Source of the DNA: Algoriphagus faecimaris
GTDB lineage: Bacteria > Bacteroidota > Bacteroidia > Cytophagales > Cyclobacteriaceae
Assembly: GCF_900101705.1 (NCBI RefSeq)
Contig: NZ_FNAC01000012.1
Location: forward strand, 1 to 64,000
DNA length: 64,000 bases
Direction: 5' to 3'
The position numbers and the translations under genes are program-made. The notes beneath the pieces were generated by a model. That model ran no database searches, had not been told where the DNA came from, and worked only from the letters and a program-made list of their open reading frames with translations. Below are positions 25,270 through 35,039 of this stretch, one piece after another (within the stretch, counting starts at the first letter, position 1; each line of letters starts with the position of its first letter).

Positions 25270-25961
25270 GATTTAGACTTTTTCCAATTGTGCCAGATCC
25301 CCCAAATGCTGATTAAAAGAAAGAACACCAAGAAAGCGATTTGATAAGGGTCCTGTAGGGAAGATTGGGCAGAGAGAAAGTCGCTCGCAAGAATGCCTGC
25401 CAAGAAAGCAAGGATGGTTCTAGGGAGCATTCCCGGAATTCCATAAAGTAAAATTTGCTTAAGGGATACTTGCACTGAAGCAAAAATAAAATTGGATAGG
25501 GCAAAGGGTATGACTGGACTGATTCGAATAAAGAAGATCAAAGCGCCAGGATTATTTTTCCGTTTTTCTATCGCTTCTTCTATTTCGGGAAATCTCACTG
25601 ACAAAAGGGAGAGTAAGTCAGTATTGGTCGATCTACCAAAGAGGTATCCCAAAACAGTAGCCGCGGCATAAGCAAGTACCAAAAGTGGAAGTCCTACCCA
25701 TCCTAGCACAAAACCACTCAATACCGCGGTGAAAGTAGTAGGCAGCAAAGCCAAACCCATACAAATGGTAGCAATACATGTGAATACGAAATATCCTAGG
25801 ATGCTTTTTGGGGCCAATAAGATCAGATGATTGTAATTTGCCAGCGCTATGAGCGAACCTAAAGCTGGGAAAATCAGTACCCATAACCAGGTCAAAACTG
25901 CCCATGGATGGGTTTTTGCATACAAACGAAAGAAGTTGAAAATACTGCCCTTTTTTGTCAT
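25266..25961 (-). CDS. VTT/DedA-like membrane protein (TVP38/TMEM64 family)
   Basis: 231 residues with six or so membrane spans and the VTT-domain landmarks LPTTFTAVLSGFVLGW, GLPLLVLAYAAATVLGYLFG and FIRISPVIPFALSNFIF. Family members move or scramble lipids or lipid carriers in the inner membrane (by analogy with DedA and TMEM41B). Its stop overlaps the end of porU2 by four bases, convergent. Substrate not known. Confidence 0.85.
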   Translation of the reverse strand: MTKKGSIFNFFRLYAKTHPWAVLTWLWVLIFPALGSLIALANYNHLILLAPKSILGYFVFTCIATICMGLALLPTTFTAVLSGFVLGWVGLPLLVLAYAAATVLGYLFGRSTNTDLLSLLSVRFPEIEEAIEKRKNNPGALIFFIRISPVIPFALSNFIFASVQVSLKQILLYGIPGMLPRTILAFLAGILASDFLSAQSSLQDPYQIAFLVFFLLISIWGIWHNWKKSKS

Positions 25962-26076
25962 CTTTGACAGACTTAGGGGAGGAATTCCCCGGAATCTATT
26001 GCAAGTATACTAGGAAAGTAGCACAATGTCCTTCCCTTCTAACTCCCAAGTAATTTTGAAGATTAATAATAAGAGT

Positions 26077-27222
26077 ATGAAATTCGGCACCAAAGCGATT
26101 CATGCCGGTGTGGAGCCTGATCCATCCACCGGTGCGATAATGACCCCGATTTACCAAACCTCCACCTATGTGCAGCGCACTTTAGGAGACCATCAAGGCT
26201 ATGAATATTCGCGTACGCACAATCCTACACGTACCGCTTTACAGCAAAATTTAGCTGCTTTGGAAAATGGAAAACATGGTATTTGTTTTTCCTCTGGACT
26301 GGGGGCTATCGATGCAGTGATCAAGCTTTTCAATCCCGGCGATGAAATTATCAGTACCAATGACCTCTATGGAGGTACTTACAGGCTTTTTACCAAGGTC
26401 TTTGAGCGATTTGGGATCAAGTTTCATTTTGTTCCAATGGGAAATACTCAGGCGGTAGTCGAAAAAATCAACGCCAATACCAAGATGATTTGGGTGGAAA
26501 CTCCTACCAATCCCATGATGAATATTATCGATTTGGAAGCCATGGGAGCCTTAGCTAAAAAGCACGGAGTTCTTATGACTGTGGACAATACCTTTGCATC
26601 ACCTTTTATTCAGAATCCCCTAGATTGGGGCGCAGATATCGTGATGCACTCGGTGACCAAGTATTTGGGAGGACATTCTGATGTGGTGATGGGAGCCTTG
26701 GTAGTCAATGACGATGAGTTGGCGAAAAAATTGACTTTTATCCAAAATGCTTGTGGGGCTGTACCGGGTCCACAGGACTGTTTTCTGGTGTTAAGAGGGA
26801 TCAAAACACTACATCTAAGAATGGAGCGCCACAGCCAAAACGGTAAAACCATCGCCGCCTATCTCAAAAATCACCCCAAGGTAAAAAAAGTCTATTGGCC
26901 GGGTTTTGAAGATCATCCTAATCATTCTATTGCTAAGAAACAGATGAGGGATTTTGGTGGAATGATTTCTTTTACCCTTGTCGGAAATCGACTGGAAGAC
27001 GCCCAAACCGTTATGGAGAATTTTCATCTTTTCTCTCTAGCCGAATCCTTGGGCGGAGTAGAGTCCCTTTGTGGACATCCCGCGAGTATGACTCATGCCA
27101 GTATTCCGCGAGAGGAGAGGGAGAAAGTAGGCTTGCTGGATTCACTGATCCGATTGAGCGTGGGTGTAGAAGATGCGGAGGACTTAAAAAATGATCTGGC
27201 GAATGCTTTAGCTAAAATTTGA
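26077..27222 (+). CDS. Cystathionine gamma-synthase/lyase family enzyme
   Basis: 381 residues from the ATG at 26077 (MKFGTKAIHAGVEPDP is the true family N-terminus; the open frame to 26026 adds 17 unrelated residues). It is a PLP enzyme of the Cys/Met metabolism family: Tyr in YEYSRTHNPTR, VDNTFASPF, and the Schiff-base lysine in HSVTKYLGGHSD (K195). Members act in trans-sulfuration or in cystathionine, methionine or homocysteine breakdown; sequence does not separate synthase from lyase. Monocistronic. Confidence 0.85.
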   Translation: MKFGTKAIHAGVEPDPSTGAIMTPIYQTSTYVQRTLGDHQGYEYSRTHNPTRTALQQNLAALENGKHGICFSSGLGAIDAVIKLFNPGDEIISTNDLYGGTYRLFTKVFERFGIKFHFVPMGNTQAVVEKINANTKMIWVETPTNPMMNIIDLEAMGALAKKHGVLMTVDNTFASPFIQNPLDWGADIVMHSVTKYLGGHSDVVMGALVVNDDELAKKLTFIQNACGAVPGPQDCFLVLRGIKTLHLRMERHSQNGKTIAAYLKNHPKVKKVYWPGFEDHPNHSIAKKQMRDFGGMISFTLVGNRLEDAQTVMENFHLFSLAESLGGVESLCGHPASMTHASIPREEREKVGLLDSLIRLSVGVEDAEDLKNDLANALAKI

Positions 27223-28056
27223 TCAATCTAAAATCTTTTGAAATAAACTAAGCGCCTGTTTTTCCACTTGGGAGGACAGGCTCTTTTTTTTGTCCCGCAA
27301 ATCCTTTACCCAGTCAATGTATTTTTTGGAGACATTTTCTTTGTCACTCAGGAAATAAGTCAGGGACTGAAGCTCAAGGTGGTTGGCATACCAAGGCTTG
27401 AGTTTTTCTTTTAATTGCTCGATTTCCTGATGGATTTTTTCTACAAAAATAGAATTGAAACCCAAGTGAATGAGCAGGTTTTCTAGCATGATGATTTTTC
27501 TCAGACCTTCAAAAATATCTTTGAGACCCTTGGAATCGAAGCCATTGCGTTTGTCCAGTTGAAAGTACTCGAGCTCTTCCTGAATCAACTGATTGATGGC
27601 GGTATTGATCGTCAGGGGTTTGATGTTATTGCTGCTTTGGAGAGATTTGAGGAGAAACTCATCCCAGTCCTTGAGAGGACTGCCGATGATCTGATCAAAA
27701 GTTTCGGTGTAGAGGCCTTTTTTCTCTTTTTCCAGATAGCTAGAGTAGGAGTTGAATGTTTCTCCAGTTTGTGTCATTCGCCCCAGAATTCCTCGCTGAA
27801 CGAGTTTGAGATGATGTACTTTTCTCAGGTTTTTCTGGAGAGGTTTGAAAGGGGTGAAAAAGTCAAATTGCAGGCCCTCTTTTTCAAAATGAATTTTGGC
27901 CATAAGGTCCGAGTAAAGCTCTAAAAAACTCAACTTAGTATAAAGTTCGATTGATTTTTTGGATTTGATCTGCTTTCCTAGGGCTAGAAATAGCTCTTTG
28001 GCCTCACGGTGCTGCTGTTCGAAAGCCTGAAAAATCGGAGATGTTTTTCGCTGCAT
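27223..28056 (-). CDS. All-helical protein, possibly CHAD-like
   Basis: 277 residues, almost all amphipathic helix, rich in Lys, Glu and Leu, with HHLKLVQRG near residue 80 and a histidine/arginine pattern reminiscent of CHAD domains, which bind polyphosphate. There is no signal peptide. The similarity is weak and may be only compositional. It lies three bases after the Smr-protein stop and probably ends the photolyase operon. Confidence 0.55.
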   Translation of the reverse strand: MQRKTSPIFQAFEQQHREAKELFLALGKQIKSKKSIELYTKLSFLELYSDLMAKIHFEKEGLQFDFFTPFKPLQKNLRKVHHLKLVQRGILGRMTQTGETFNSYSSYLEKEKKGLYTETFDQIIGSPLKDWDEFLLKSLQSSNNIKPLTINTAINQLIQEELEYFQLDKRNGFDSKGLKDIFEGLRKIIMLENLLIHLGFNSIFVEKIHQEIEQLKEKLKPWYANHLELQSLTYFLSDKENVSKKYIDWVKDLRDKKKSLSSQVEKQALSLFQKILD

Positions 28057-28059
28057 GAA

Positions 28060-29004
28060 TTAGGAAATTCTAACCAAAGTGGCACCATAGCCCCACTGTC
28101 CCTTTTGGGTATCTTGAAAGTACTTAATATTTCCCAATTGACTCAGTCGCTTGTGAATTTCTTTTCGAAGTACTCCATTTCCAATCCCGTGAATGAAGGT
28201 GATTTCATCCATTCCCGTTCGGATTGCATGATCAAGCTTTTGATCAAAAGTCTCCAGTTGTATCCGGAGTTTTTCTGAGTTGCTCATCGATTCATGATTG
28301 TCTACCAGCTCTTCGATATGCAGATCTATGCTTCTTTCAGGACGCCTCAGAGGTTTTTCCTCGGGTTTTGGTCGTATTTGATCGAGCTCATAGTTGAGCG
28401 CTTGAATATCGAGTTCTTTTGTGGTCTGCTCCATGTGAAATAGGTAGGCGGACTTATTTAGGAAAGGAGCTTTGCTGAGGTGTTTAAAAAATTGGGTGGC
28501 TTTAATCTTTATTTGCCTTTCAAAAGGCGAGATAGCTTTTTCAAGTTGGTTTTGAACTGGAATAAATCTCAGCAAAAACGAAGGCCATTCATCCATTTCT
28601 TTGAGTAGACGATCGTCAAATTTTTTGGCTATGCCTGGTTTGACCACCTCGGACAGGAGCGTTCTGTGATTGGAACCAAATACTTCTGAAATATGGATGA
28701 GGTATTCTTGTCGGCTATCATTGATCAGGTATAGACTCAGGTTTTGATCATTGATGGGGACAAAGGCCAAGTACATTCCCTGATCCTTAGGAGCGGACAA
28801 AGCCATTGGCGTTTCTGCTTCGGGTTCCTTTCCCTCTCCAAAATAGGCCTGTTCTACTTCGGAGATGACCACAGCCTCTGATTTCATAGCGGGAATTAGA
28901 AATCCATCTTCGATTTCTACTTCTATTCGGCCTCCGGAGGAAATTTTTCGGACTATGCCTTCTTCTTTGCCGTGAAGTAATCGTACTCGATCGCCTATAT
29001 TCAT
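28060..29004 (-). CDS. DUF2027/Smr-domain protein
   Basis: 314 residues. The N-terminal part (MNIGDRVRLLHGKEEGIVRK) is a small SH3-like RNA/DNA-associated fold of the DUF2027 type; the C-terminal 80 residues form an Smr domain with SIDLHIEEL and the TFIHGIGNGVLRKEIHKRLS signature. Smr domains nick or bind nucleic acids, in particular MutS2-linked or ribosome-collision RNA cleavage; the HGxGxG glycine-rich loop is intact here. Its ATG overlaps the photolyase stop by four bases. Confidence 0.85.
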   Translation of the reverse strand: MNIGDRVRLLHGKEEGIVRKISSGGRIEVEIEDGFLIPAMKSEAVVISEVEQAYFGEGKEPEAETPMALSAPKDQGMYLAFVPINDQNLSLYLINDSRQEYLIHISEVFGSNHRTLLSEVVKPGIAKKFDDRLLKEMDEWPSFLLRFIPVQNQLEKAISPFERQIKIKATQFFKHLSKAPFLNKSAYLFHMEQTTKELDIQALNYELDQIRPKPEEKPLRRPERSIDLHIEELVDNHESMSNSEKLRIQLETFDQKLDHAIRTGMDEITFIHGIGNGVLRKEIHKRLSQLGNIKYFQDTQKGQWGYGATLVRIS

Positions 29005-30299
29005 GAATTCAGTGCTTCTTTGTATGTATCAATTGCTCTTTGCCTTGCAAATTTATGATCTACGATGGGTTTTGGGTAGTCTTGGCTATTTAATTCTGGA
29101 ATCCATTTTTTAATGTATTTCAATTCCTTGTCAAACTTCTCTGTTTGGGATTCAGGATTGAAAACTCTGAAATAAGGCTGAGCATCTGTACCCGTACCTG
29201 CAGCCCATTGCCAGCCTCCATTGTTTGAGGCTAACTCAAAGTCCAGTAATTTTTTGGCAAAGTAAGCTTCTCCCCATCTCCAATCTATCAGAAGATGCTT
29301 GGTCAGGAAAGATGCGACGATCATTCTCACCCGATTGTGCATGTATCCCGTGGCATTCAGCTCTCGCATTCCAGCATCTACTATGGGGTAGCCAGTCTTA
29401 CCTTGGCACCAGGCTTCAAATTCCTTCTCATTATTCCTCCAAGGAATCTGATCGTAGGCAGGTTTGAAGGCCTTGTCTACCACTTGGGGATTAAAGGCCA
29501 AAATGGTCATGTAAAATTCTCTCCAGATCAATTCGTTGAGGTAGGTATCATTCAACTTAGCAGCGGTCAGTGCCAGCTGACGAATGGAAATAGTGCCAAA
29601 GCGAAGATGAATACCCAGTCGACTGGTGCCGTTTTTTGCTGGGAAATTCCGGTTTTGGTCATAGTGAGCGATGATGTCCTTATCAGTCCACATAGGAGGG
29701 ATTTCGATACTTGACTTTTCGAAGCCTACCTCTGCTAAGCTTGGTAAGCCGAAGCCTTTTGTCTGGTAGAGGTTTTTCCAGTGGAAATAGCTCAAAGGTT
29801 CTATTTGTTGCTTTTTGAATTCGCTTAGCCATACTTTGCTGTAGGGTGTAAACACCTTATAGAATTCTCCTGAGCCGTTGAGGATTTCCCCTGGTTCGAA
29901 AATCATCTGGTCTTTGAAGCTGTAAAAGTCAATCTGCTGATCACGCAGTAATTTTTCTATGCTTTGATCCCGCTCTTTGGCATAGGGCTCATAATCCCGG
30001 TTGGTATACACCGCCTGAATATCGTATTCTTCGAGCAGTGTTCGGTAGATATCGAGCGGTTTTCCCACTTTTACCAAAAGCGAGCTTCCTTTTTCTTCGA
30101 ATTGGGATTTTAATTTGCTGATTTGATCATGAATAAAACCCACTCGAGCATCGTTTTTTTCCTCGAGTTTTTCTAAAATGGTTTGATCAAAAATAAAGAG
30201 AGGTAATACATTTTCTTCTTGCTGCAGGGCGTAATAGAGCCCTGTATTATCTTCTAAGCGAAGGTCTCTTCGAAACCAAAAAAGGCTTATTTTTTTCAT
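29001..30299 (-). CDS. phrB: Deoxyribodipyrimidine photolyase/cryptochrome family protein
   Basis: 432 residues from the ATG at 30299 (MKKISLFWFRRDLRLEDN); the frame extends six codons upstream. The N-terminal photolyase fold has FRRDLRLEDN, and the FAD-binding C-terminal half has NELIWREFYM and GGWQWAAGTGTDAQPYFRVF. It is of the class I CPD type, repairing UV dimers with FAD and light. It heads a minus-strand operon with the Smr protein and the helical protein, so that all three may belong to a nucleic-acid damage response. Confidence 0.92.
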   Translation of the reverse strand: MKKISLFWFRRDLRLEDNTGLYYALQQEENVLPLFIFDQTILEKLEEKNDARVGFIHDQISKLKSQFEEKGSSLLVKVGKPLDIYRTLLEEYDIQAVYTNRDYEPYAKERDQSIEKLLRDQQIDFYSFKDQMIFEPGEILNGSGEFYKVFTPYSKVWLSEFKKQQIEPLSYFHWKNLYQTKGFGLPSLAEVGFEKSSIEIPPMWTDKDIIAHYDQNRNFPAKNGTSRLGIHLRFGTISIRQLALTAAKLNDTYLNELIWREFYMTILAFNPQVVDKAFKPAYDQIPWRNNEKEFEAWCQGKTGYPIVDAGMRELNATGYMHNRVRMIVASFLTKHLLIDWRWGEAYFAKKLLDFELASNNGGWQWAAGTGTDAQPYFRVFNPESQTEKFDKELKYIKKWIPELNSQDYPKPIVDHKFARQRAIDTYKEALNS

Positions 30300-30434
30300 A
30301 TCCATTCGTTTTTTCATCTCCCATGGCTAAAACTCTTGCGTAGACACTTGCATTTTTAGCTATTGAAGCGGATTTTTTTGAGCTGATTTTATGATGTTTT
30401 CTCTTTGGGAAAAGAGGTTTCAGAAGGTAAATGT

Positions 30435-33400
30435 TTACTCCTCATCCTCTTTTTTGAGGAAGACCTCTTGCTTGTTTTTGCGAAGGGAGTCGAGTCGTTC
30501 TTCAATATTATCTAGGTCTACAGGCTTCCAATCTTCTTGGTTATATCGCAGGTAATTATCCGAATCTTCATACAGTTCATCTGCTTCTTGATCTTTCTGG
30601 GTGATTTTTTTAAAAAGCTCCGAGAAGGAGTTAAAGGAGATATTTTGAGAAAGTGCCACGCCATAGGTAGCTACATTTTTGGAGAGTGAAAGGGAGGTGA
30701 AGGTGTTGAAATTGTTTCGGTTAAAGACTCGAAGTCGGTATACTCCATCTTCTGTGATCAGGTATTCGGCCTGCCAGTCCCCGATGATCGAAGCGGCATC
30801 TGCCTGACCATTATTGTCGGTAAATCCTCCGTCCCGTGAGACCCTCAGTCTACCGTCGAGGAAAGTATAAGCGACACTCAACTGGAAAGTCTCCAGTGCA
30901 TTTTGGTCTAGGGAAGCCAAATCGATATTTACTTCCAAATTTTTATCTACTTGTCCGAGAAAACTGTTGAGTTGTGAAGACAGTAGCTGGCCTAGAGAAT
31001 TGGAGAAAGAATTGACGCCGGCAAACTGTCCCTCCGGAGAGAAGGATCGAGTCATGATGACTGAGAACACTTGTCTGTTCATCTCTTGCTCGTCATTTGC
31101 AATCCTGGATTGGAAAGCTGAAATGGCAGTCTGGATTTCACCACTACTTGGAAACTGAGAAAAGTCAAAGCCAAAATCAAATTCGGGAGAAAGTAATTCG
31201 CCTCTAAGATTCATAATCACATCCACGGGAAATCGTCTGCGGGTAAGGCTACTCTCTTGTTCGTTGATACTTGTCCTCGCGAGTAAAGGCTGTACACTGA
31301 CGGGCTCGGAATACTTAGCGGTCAGATTCATGACTCCCTCATAGGGATTGCCATACCATGTGATTCGGCCTCCTGGCTCCACGGTAAATTCCTTTCTGAG
31401 AACATTGTAGAGTGAAAAGTTATACTTGGCTTCTGTGATTTCGTAGGTGCCACTTAGGGTGAATAGTCCCTGTGTATCAATATTCATGGTCAAAACCCCT
31501 CGGCCTCTTCCTGAAATTTTCTCCTCTGTTCGGGGGTCGATGATGATTTCCGCATAGGCATCCGGTGTGATGTCGAGTACAAAATTCATTCTGACATTTT
31601 CTATATCCAGTCGATTGACATCCTCAGTTATCTCTTGAATTCGGGCAGTGTCACGGACATTGATAAAGTGGATGAATTCCTCACTTGTCTGCTCATCGCT
31701 GCTACTAAGCGGGATGAATATTCGTGTATTGGGCTGACTAGTAGCTCTTGCTGTGACATCCAAGTTGGACGTAGATCCCACTATATCCAAAGTGCCTGAT
31801 ACAAAAGCGTTTCCGTAGAAAGTTTCATTGTCTCTGGCGGTAGTATTGAGCACCTGGAAGTTGTTCATTCTGGAATCAATATCCAAAATAATATCTTCAA
31901 GACCCTGGTAGGTAAGTCCTCCATTTAGGCTGGCTGTATTACCGTTGACATCTTTGAGAACTAGCTGTGAAAAGTTGATTTCTCCGGGATCAAAAAGTAA
32001 ACTGCCATCCAGTTGATAGAGCGTATTGAGAAAATTGATGCGGAATTTCCCTTGATTGACTTGTCCTCGCCCTGTGAGTTCAGGTCGATTGGCACTGCCC
32101 CTCAGGCGGAGGTCACCGGTAACTGTTCCTCTCAGATCCGAAAGATAGTTGGCGAGGAAGGGCTCAAAGCTGGCCAGTTCAGTTTCTCTCAGTTCGCCGT
32201 CCAACCTGAAATCAAAGTTTTCCAAACCGATATCTCCAGCCATTAAAATGGTTCTTTTTCCATTGTAAAAGTTTTCGAAATTCACCTTGAGAATATCGTC
32301 ACTGAGTTGGGCTGTAGACTGGAAGTCGCCGACCGGGAATTGGTTGATGGACAGTTCATCCACATTGAACCGAAGGTCGAGTAGGGCTTGGTTAGTCTCT
32401 GAGTTTCGGAAATAAATGGCACCATCTGCAATTCCTTCGTACTCTTGGGCAGTAAGAGTATTGAGTAGGTCGATGTTGACATTTTTGATCACAAGGCTTA
32501 AGCTATCCTCGGGACTGTCACTGTAGATTCCCTCCAAGTCTATCTCTTGGGCACCGGATAAGACACGCACATTATCAAATGCAATCTCCCCCTGTCGAAG
32601 CGTAATCTGATTGAGGGAGTCAAATTCCCAACTTCGATCCAATACCGTCAACTCTGAAGGCTTAAAGGTGATTTGAGTTTCGTTGCTGGTGAATTGAGCA
32701 ACTGCATCGACTCTCGCTCGGCTTTGAGTAGAATCCTGATCTAGGGCAAATTCAAGATTCAATGCATTCTGGTTCCAGATAGCTTCAAAGCCAAAATTGG
32801 AAAATTCCAACTCTTTTCCGAGTCGTTGATTTTTAGAAAAAATATAAAAAGAGGCCAAAATATCATCGCTGTTGATGATTTTGGAGGTGTTGAAATCAAT
32901 ATTTACCGAATAAGCTGTATTGTCTTGATATCTCAAAGTATCTATTCCTGAGAAGAAATTGAATATGGTGTTTTCGGCAGTTTGATAAAATGCTCCTTCA
33001 ATTACCGTATTTTGAGAGATACTGATATCTGGCTCAATCAATTGTAAAATCGGATTGATATTGATAAGTCGGACATTAAGGTCTAGATTGTAAGGTTCGT
33101 AGAAAAACTCCTCCAAATCCGCAATAGGAGGATCTTCTTTGGTGATAATACTCAGGTATTGCCTCATCAGAATAGGGAGGTCTTTGGCCATTTGCTCCAG
33201 CTGAAACTGACCCGAAGCTCCGGCTACTATGTAGTCCGAATTTAATGACATCGTCCTAGTACCACCAGCAAATAGGGATTGGAAATAAAAGTCTCCCAAC
33301 TCCAAGTAGCGGTCTTGATACCCTACCGTCAAATCATTGAATCGGGCGATGCCAGTCAGGTTATCAATGTTGATTCCCTCTGTATCCATTTCAAATTTAC

Positions 33401-35039
33401 CCTTGATGTAGGTGATTTCATCCGTTAGATTAAGTAGATGTAGATTGGCACTATCCAATTGTAAGTCAATGTTGATAGATTCAGAACTATCACGAAGATT
33501 GATTGCCCCGAAGGCTTGTAATTGGAGATTGGGGTCGTCGATGCTGATATTTCCTTCAAATAGATCCAAACCATAAGTGGCTTTTGTATTGATCCGCTGG
33601 TAGTCGTAGCCCAAAATGCCTAGTTTAGAAATCGAAGCATCTAAATCAAGAAGCATATCTTGCAGCGTATTTCCCCTAAGGTTGACATTTCCTTCTAAGC
33701 TGACCTTTTGAAGTAGGTCTCGGTTGTCGGCTAGAATCCCGATGTTTAGGTCTTTGATGCTTACCTTAGAGACGATTTGATTACTTCCGTTTTTCTGGTC
33801 ATAATTTACCCTGCCTGTTAAGTTCCCTATGCTCGTTTTGAACTCTCCGTTGGTGGTGAATCGTGTCAGTAAACCTGCAAAATCCGCATTCAATCTGATG
33901 GTTTTTAATTTTCGGATTTCTCTTTGCAAATCAGCACTTAGGTAAGGAGCTAAATCCTCTGATTGGATGGTAGAGTTTTTTAGGGAAAGATTGAGATAAG
34001 TATTATCAATATCCGGCAATCCATCCACACGAAATGCACCAAAAATCTCTGTTCGCTTTCCTAATCGTATCAAAAGCTCCTCAGATCGAATATCCGCTAC
34101 AGGCCCGGCGATCTTACCGGATAAGACGATAGAATCATCAATATCTGGTAGATTAGGCACGAAGTAACGTAAATCGTTCAGCCCGATCAGGGTTTCGTCG
34201 AGGTCAGCGATTATGACTACTTTATTGAGAAAATCCGAAAATGCACTGGCATCTACATATTCTAATCGCAAGAAATTTTTGATGTAGCTATTGTTGCTGA
34301 TTAAGTGAAGCTTATCAAACTCCAGCATTTCGGAGTTGTAGGTGAGCTGAGTTCTAAATTCTTTGATATAAAGTCCTGATCCTGCTTCAGTACCACTAAG
34401 TAAGCGGATATTAATCCCGATTTCGTCTCCATCTACATAGAAATCAGACGCACTTGCACTCATGTCTATAAATCTCATGTGATTGTAATCCAAACCGGAA
34501 CTGATGGTGTCAGCATTGAAATTTGCTAAAGTAAAGGCAGTTTCTCTGAGTTCGATTTGGCCTATACCGAATTTGGTTTGACCTGAAGAACTACCCGAAC
34601 CGAAGAGGGAACTTAATTCTTTGGTCCATCTGTTGATGTTCATTAGTGTGTCGCCTTGATGGGTGAGCAATTGGATTTTTGCTCGATCTATCCGTACCTC
34701 ATCTAGGCTAGGTCCCGAAGTGGCAAGGAGTGTATTGAGCTCGAAATCCACGTAGGCTTTGTCTGCAAAGATCATGATACTGTCCCGATGATCCTTGATC
34801 TCTAGACCTGTTACCGAAATAGCATCCCACCAATTGATAGCGATGCGGTCTATGCTGGTAGTAAAGTCGGAGTTTTTGTTGAGGTAGCTTGTGACTTTAT
34901 CAATCGCCCAGTTTTGTACAGGTTGGGTTTGTAAAAGTCCTCCTATCATCAGCACTGAAAAAAATAAAATCAATATCCCCCAAAGCACTACTCGAAATGC
35001 TTTGTGCAAAAAATTCCTAACTTTCGAGTTCTTTTCCAA
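30435..35039 (-). CDS. TamB-like translocation/assembly protein
   Basis: 1,534 residues from a TTG at 35039; a GTG at 34988 is the only other reasonable start. A single N-terminal membrane anchor (VVLWGILILFFSVLMIGG) leads into a very long, repetitive beta-helix region. The DUF490-type C-terminal part (about 1,000-1,480) has TYEITEAKYNFSLYNVL and FPVDVIMNLRGEL. TamB-like proteins bridge inner and outer membranes and carry lipid or help OM protein assembly. Starts head to head with tsaD, one base apart. Confidence 0.88.
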   Translation of the reverse strand: MEKNSKVRNFLHKAFRVVLWGILILFFSVLMIGGLLQTQPVQNWAIDKVTSYLNKNSDFTTSIDRIAINWWDAISVTGLEIKDHRDSIMIFADKAYVDFELNTLLATSGPSLDEVRIDRAKIQLLTHQGDTLMNINRWTKELSSLFGSGSSSGQTKFGIGQIELRETAFTLANFNADTISSGLDYNHMRFIDMSASASDFYVDGDEIGINIRLLSGTEAGSGLYIKEFRTQLTYNSEMLEFDKLHLISNNSYIKNFLRLEYVDASAFSDFLNKVVIIADLDETLIGLNDLRYFVPNLPDIDDSIVLSGKIAGPVADIRSEELLIRLGKRTEIFGAFRVDGLPDIDNTYLNLSLKNSTIQSEDLAPYLSADLQREIRKLKTIRLNADFAGLLTRFTTNGEFKTSIGNLTGRVNYDQKNGSNQIVSKVSIKDLNIGILADNRDLLQKVSLEGNVNLRGNTLQDMLLDLDASISKLGILGYDYQRINTKATYGLDLFEGNISIDDPNLQLQAFGAINLRDSSESINIDLQLDSANLHLLNLTDEITYIKGKFEMDTEGINIDNLTGIARFNDLTVGYQDRYLELGDFYFQSLFAGGTRTMSLNSDYIVAGASGQFQLEQMAKDLPILMRQYLSIITKEDPPIADLEEFFYEPYNLDLNVRLININPILQLIEPDISISQNTVIEGAFYQTAENTIFNFFSGIDTLRYQDNTAYSVNIDFNTSKIINSDDILASFYIFSKNQRLGKELEFSNFGFEAIWNQNALNLEFALDQDSTQSRARVDAVAQFTSNETQITFKPSELTVLDRSWEFDSLNQITLRQGEIAFDNVRVLSGAQEIDLEGIYSDSPEDSLSLVIKNVNIDLLNTLTAQEYEGIADGAIYFRNSETNQALLDLRFNVDELSINQFPVGDFQSTAQLSDDILKVNFENFYNGKRTILMAGDIGLENFDFRLDGELRETELASFEPFLANYLSDLRGTVTGDLRLRGSANRPELTGRGQVNQGKFRINFLNTLYQLDGSLLFDPGEINFSQLVLKDVNGNTASLNGGLTYQGLEDIILDIDSRMNNFQVLNTTARDNETFYGNAFVSGTLDIVGSTSNLDVTARATSQPNTRIFIPLSSSDEQTSEEFIHFINVRDTARIQEITEDVNRLDIENVRMNFVLDITPDAYAEIIIDPRTEEKISGRGRGVLTMNIDTQGLFTLSGTYEITEAKYNFSLYNVLRKEFTVEPGGRITWYGNPYEGVMNLTAKYSEPVSVQPLLARTSINEQESSLTRRRFPVDVIMNLRGELLSPEFDFGFDFSQFPSSGEIQTAISAFQSRIANDEQEMNRQVFSVIMTRSFSPEGQFAGVNSFSNSLGQLLSSQLNSFLGQVDKNLEVNIDLASLDQNALETFQLSVAYTFLDGRLRVSRDGGFTDNNGQADAASIIGDWQAEYLITEDGVYRLRVFNRNNFNTFTSLSLSKNVATYGVALSQNISFNSFSELFKKITQKDQEADELYEDSDNYLRYNQEDWKPVDLDNIEERLDSLRKNKQEVFLKKEDEE
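35018..35025 (+). promoter_or_regulatory. Possible tsaD promoter inside tamB
   Basis: TAACTTTC differs from TAnnTTTG at the last base and ends 13 bases before the tsaD ATG, so it would lie within the tamB coding sequence. Position makes it the best candidate; sequence match is partial. Confidence 0.3.

Noticed and set aside
26000-26076. Upstream extension of the cystathionine enzyme
   Set aside because: The 17 extra residues do not belong to the family; the ATG at 26077 gives its standard N-terminus.
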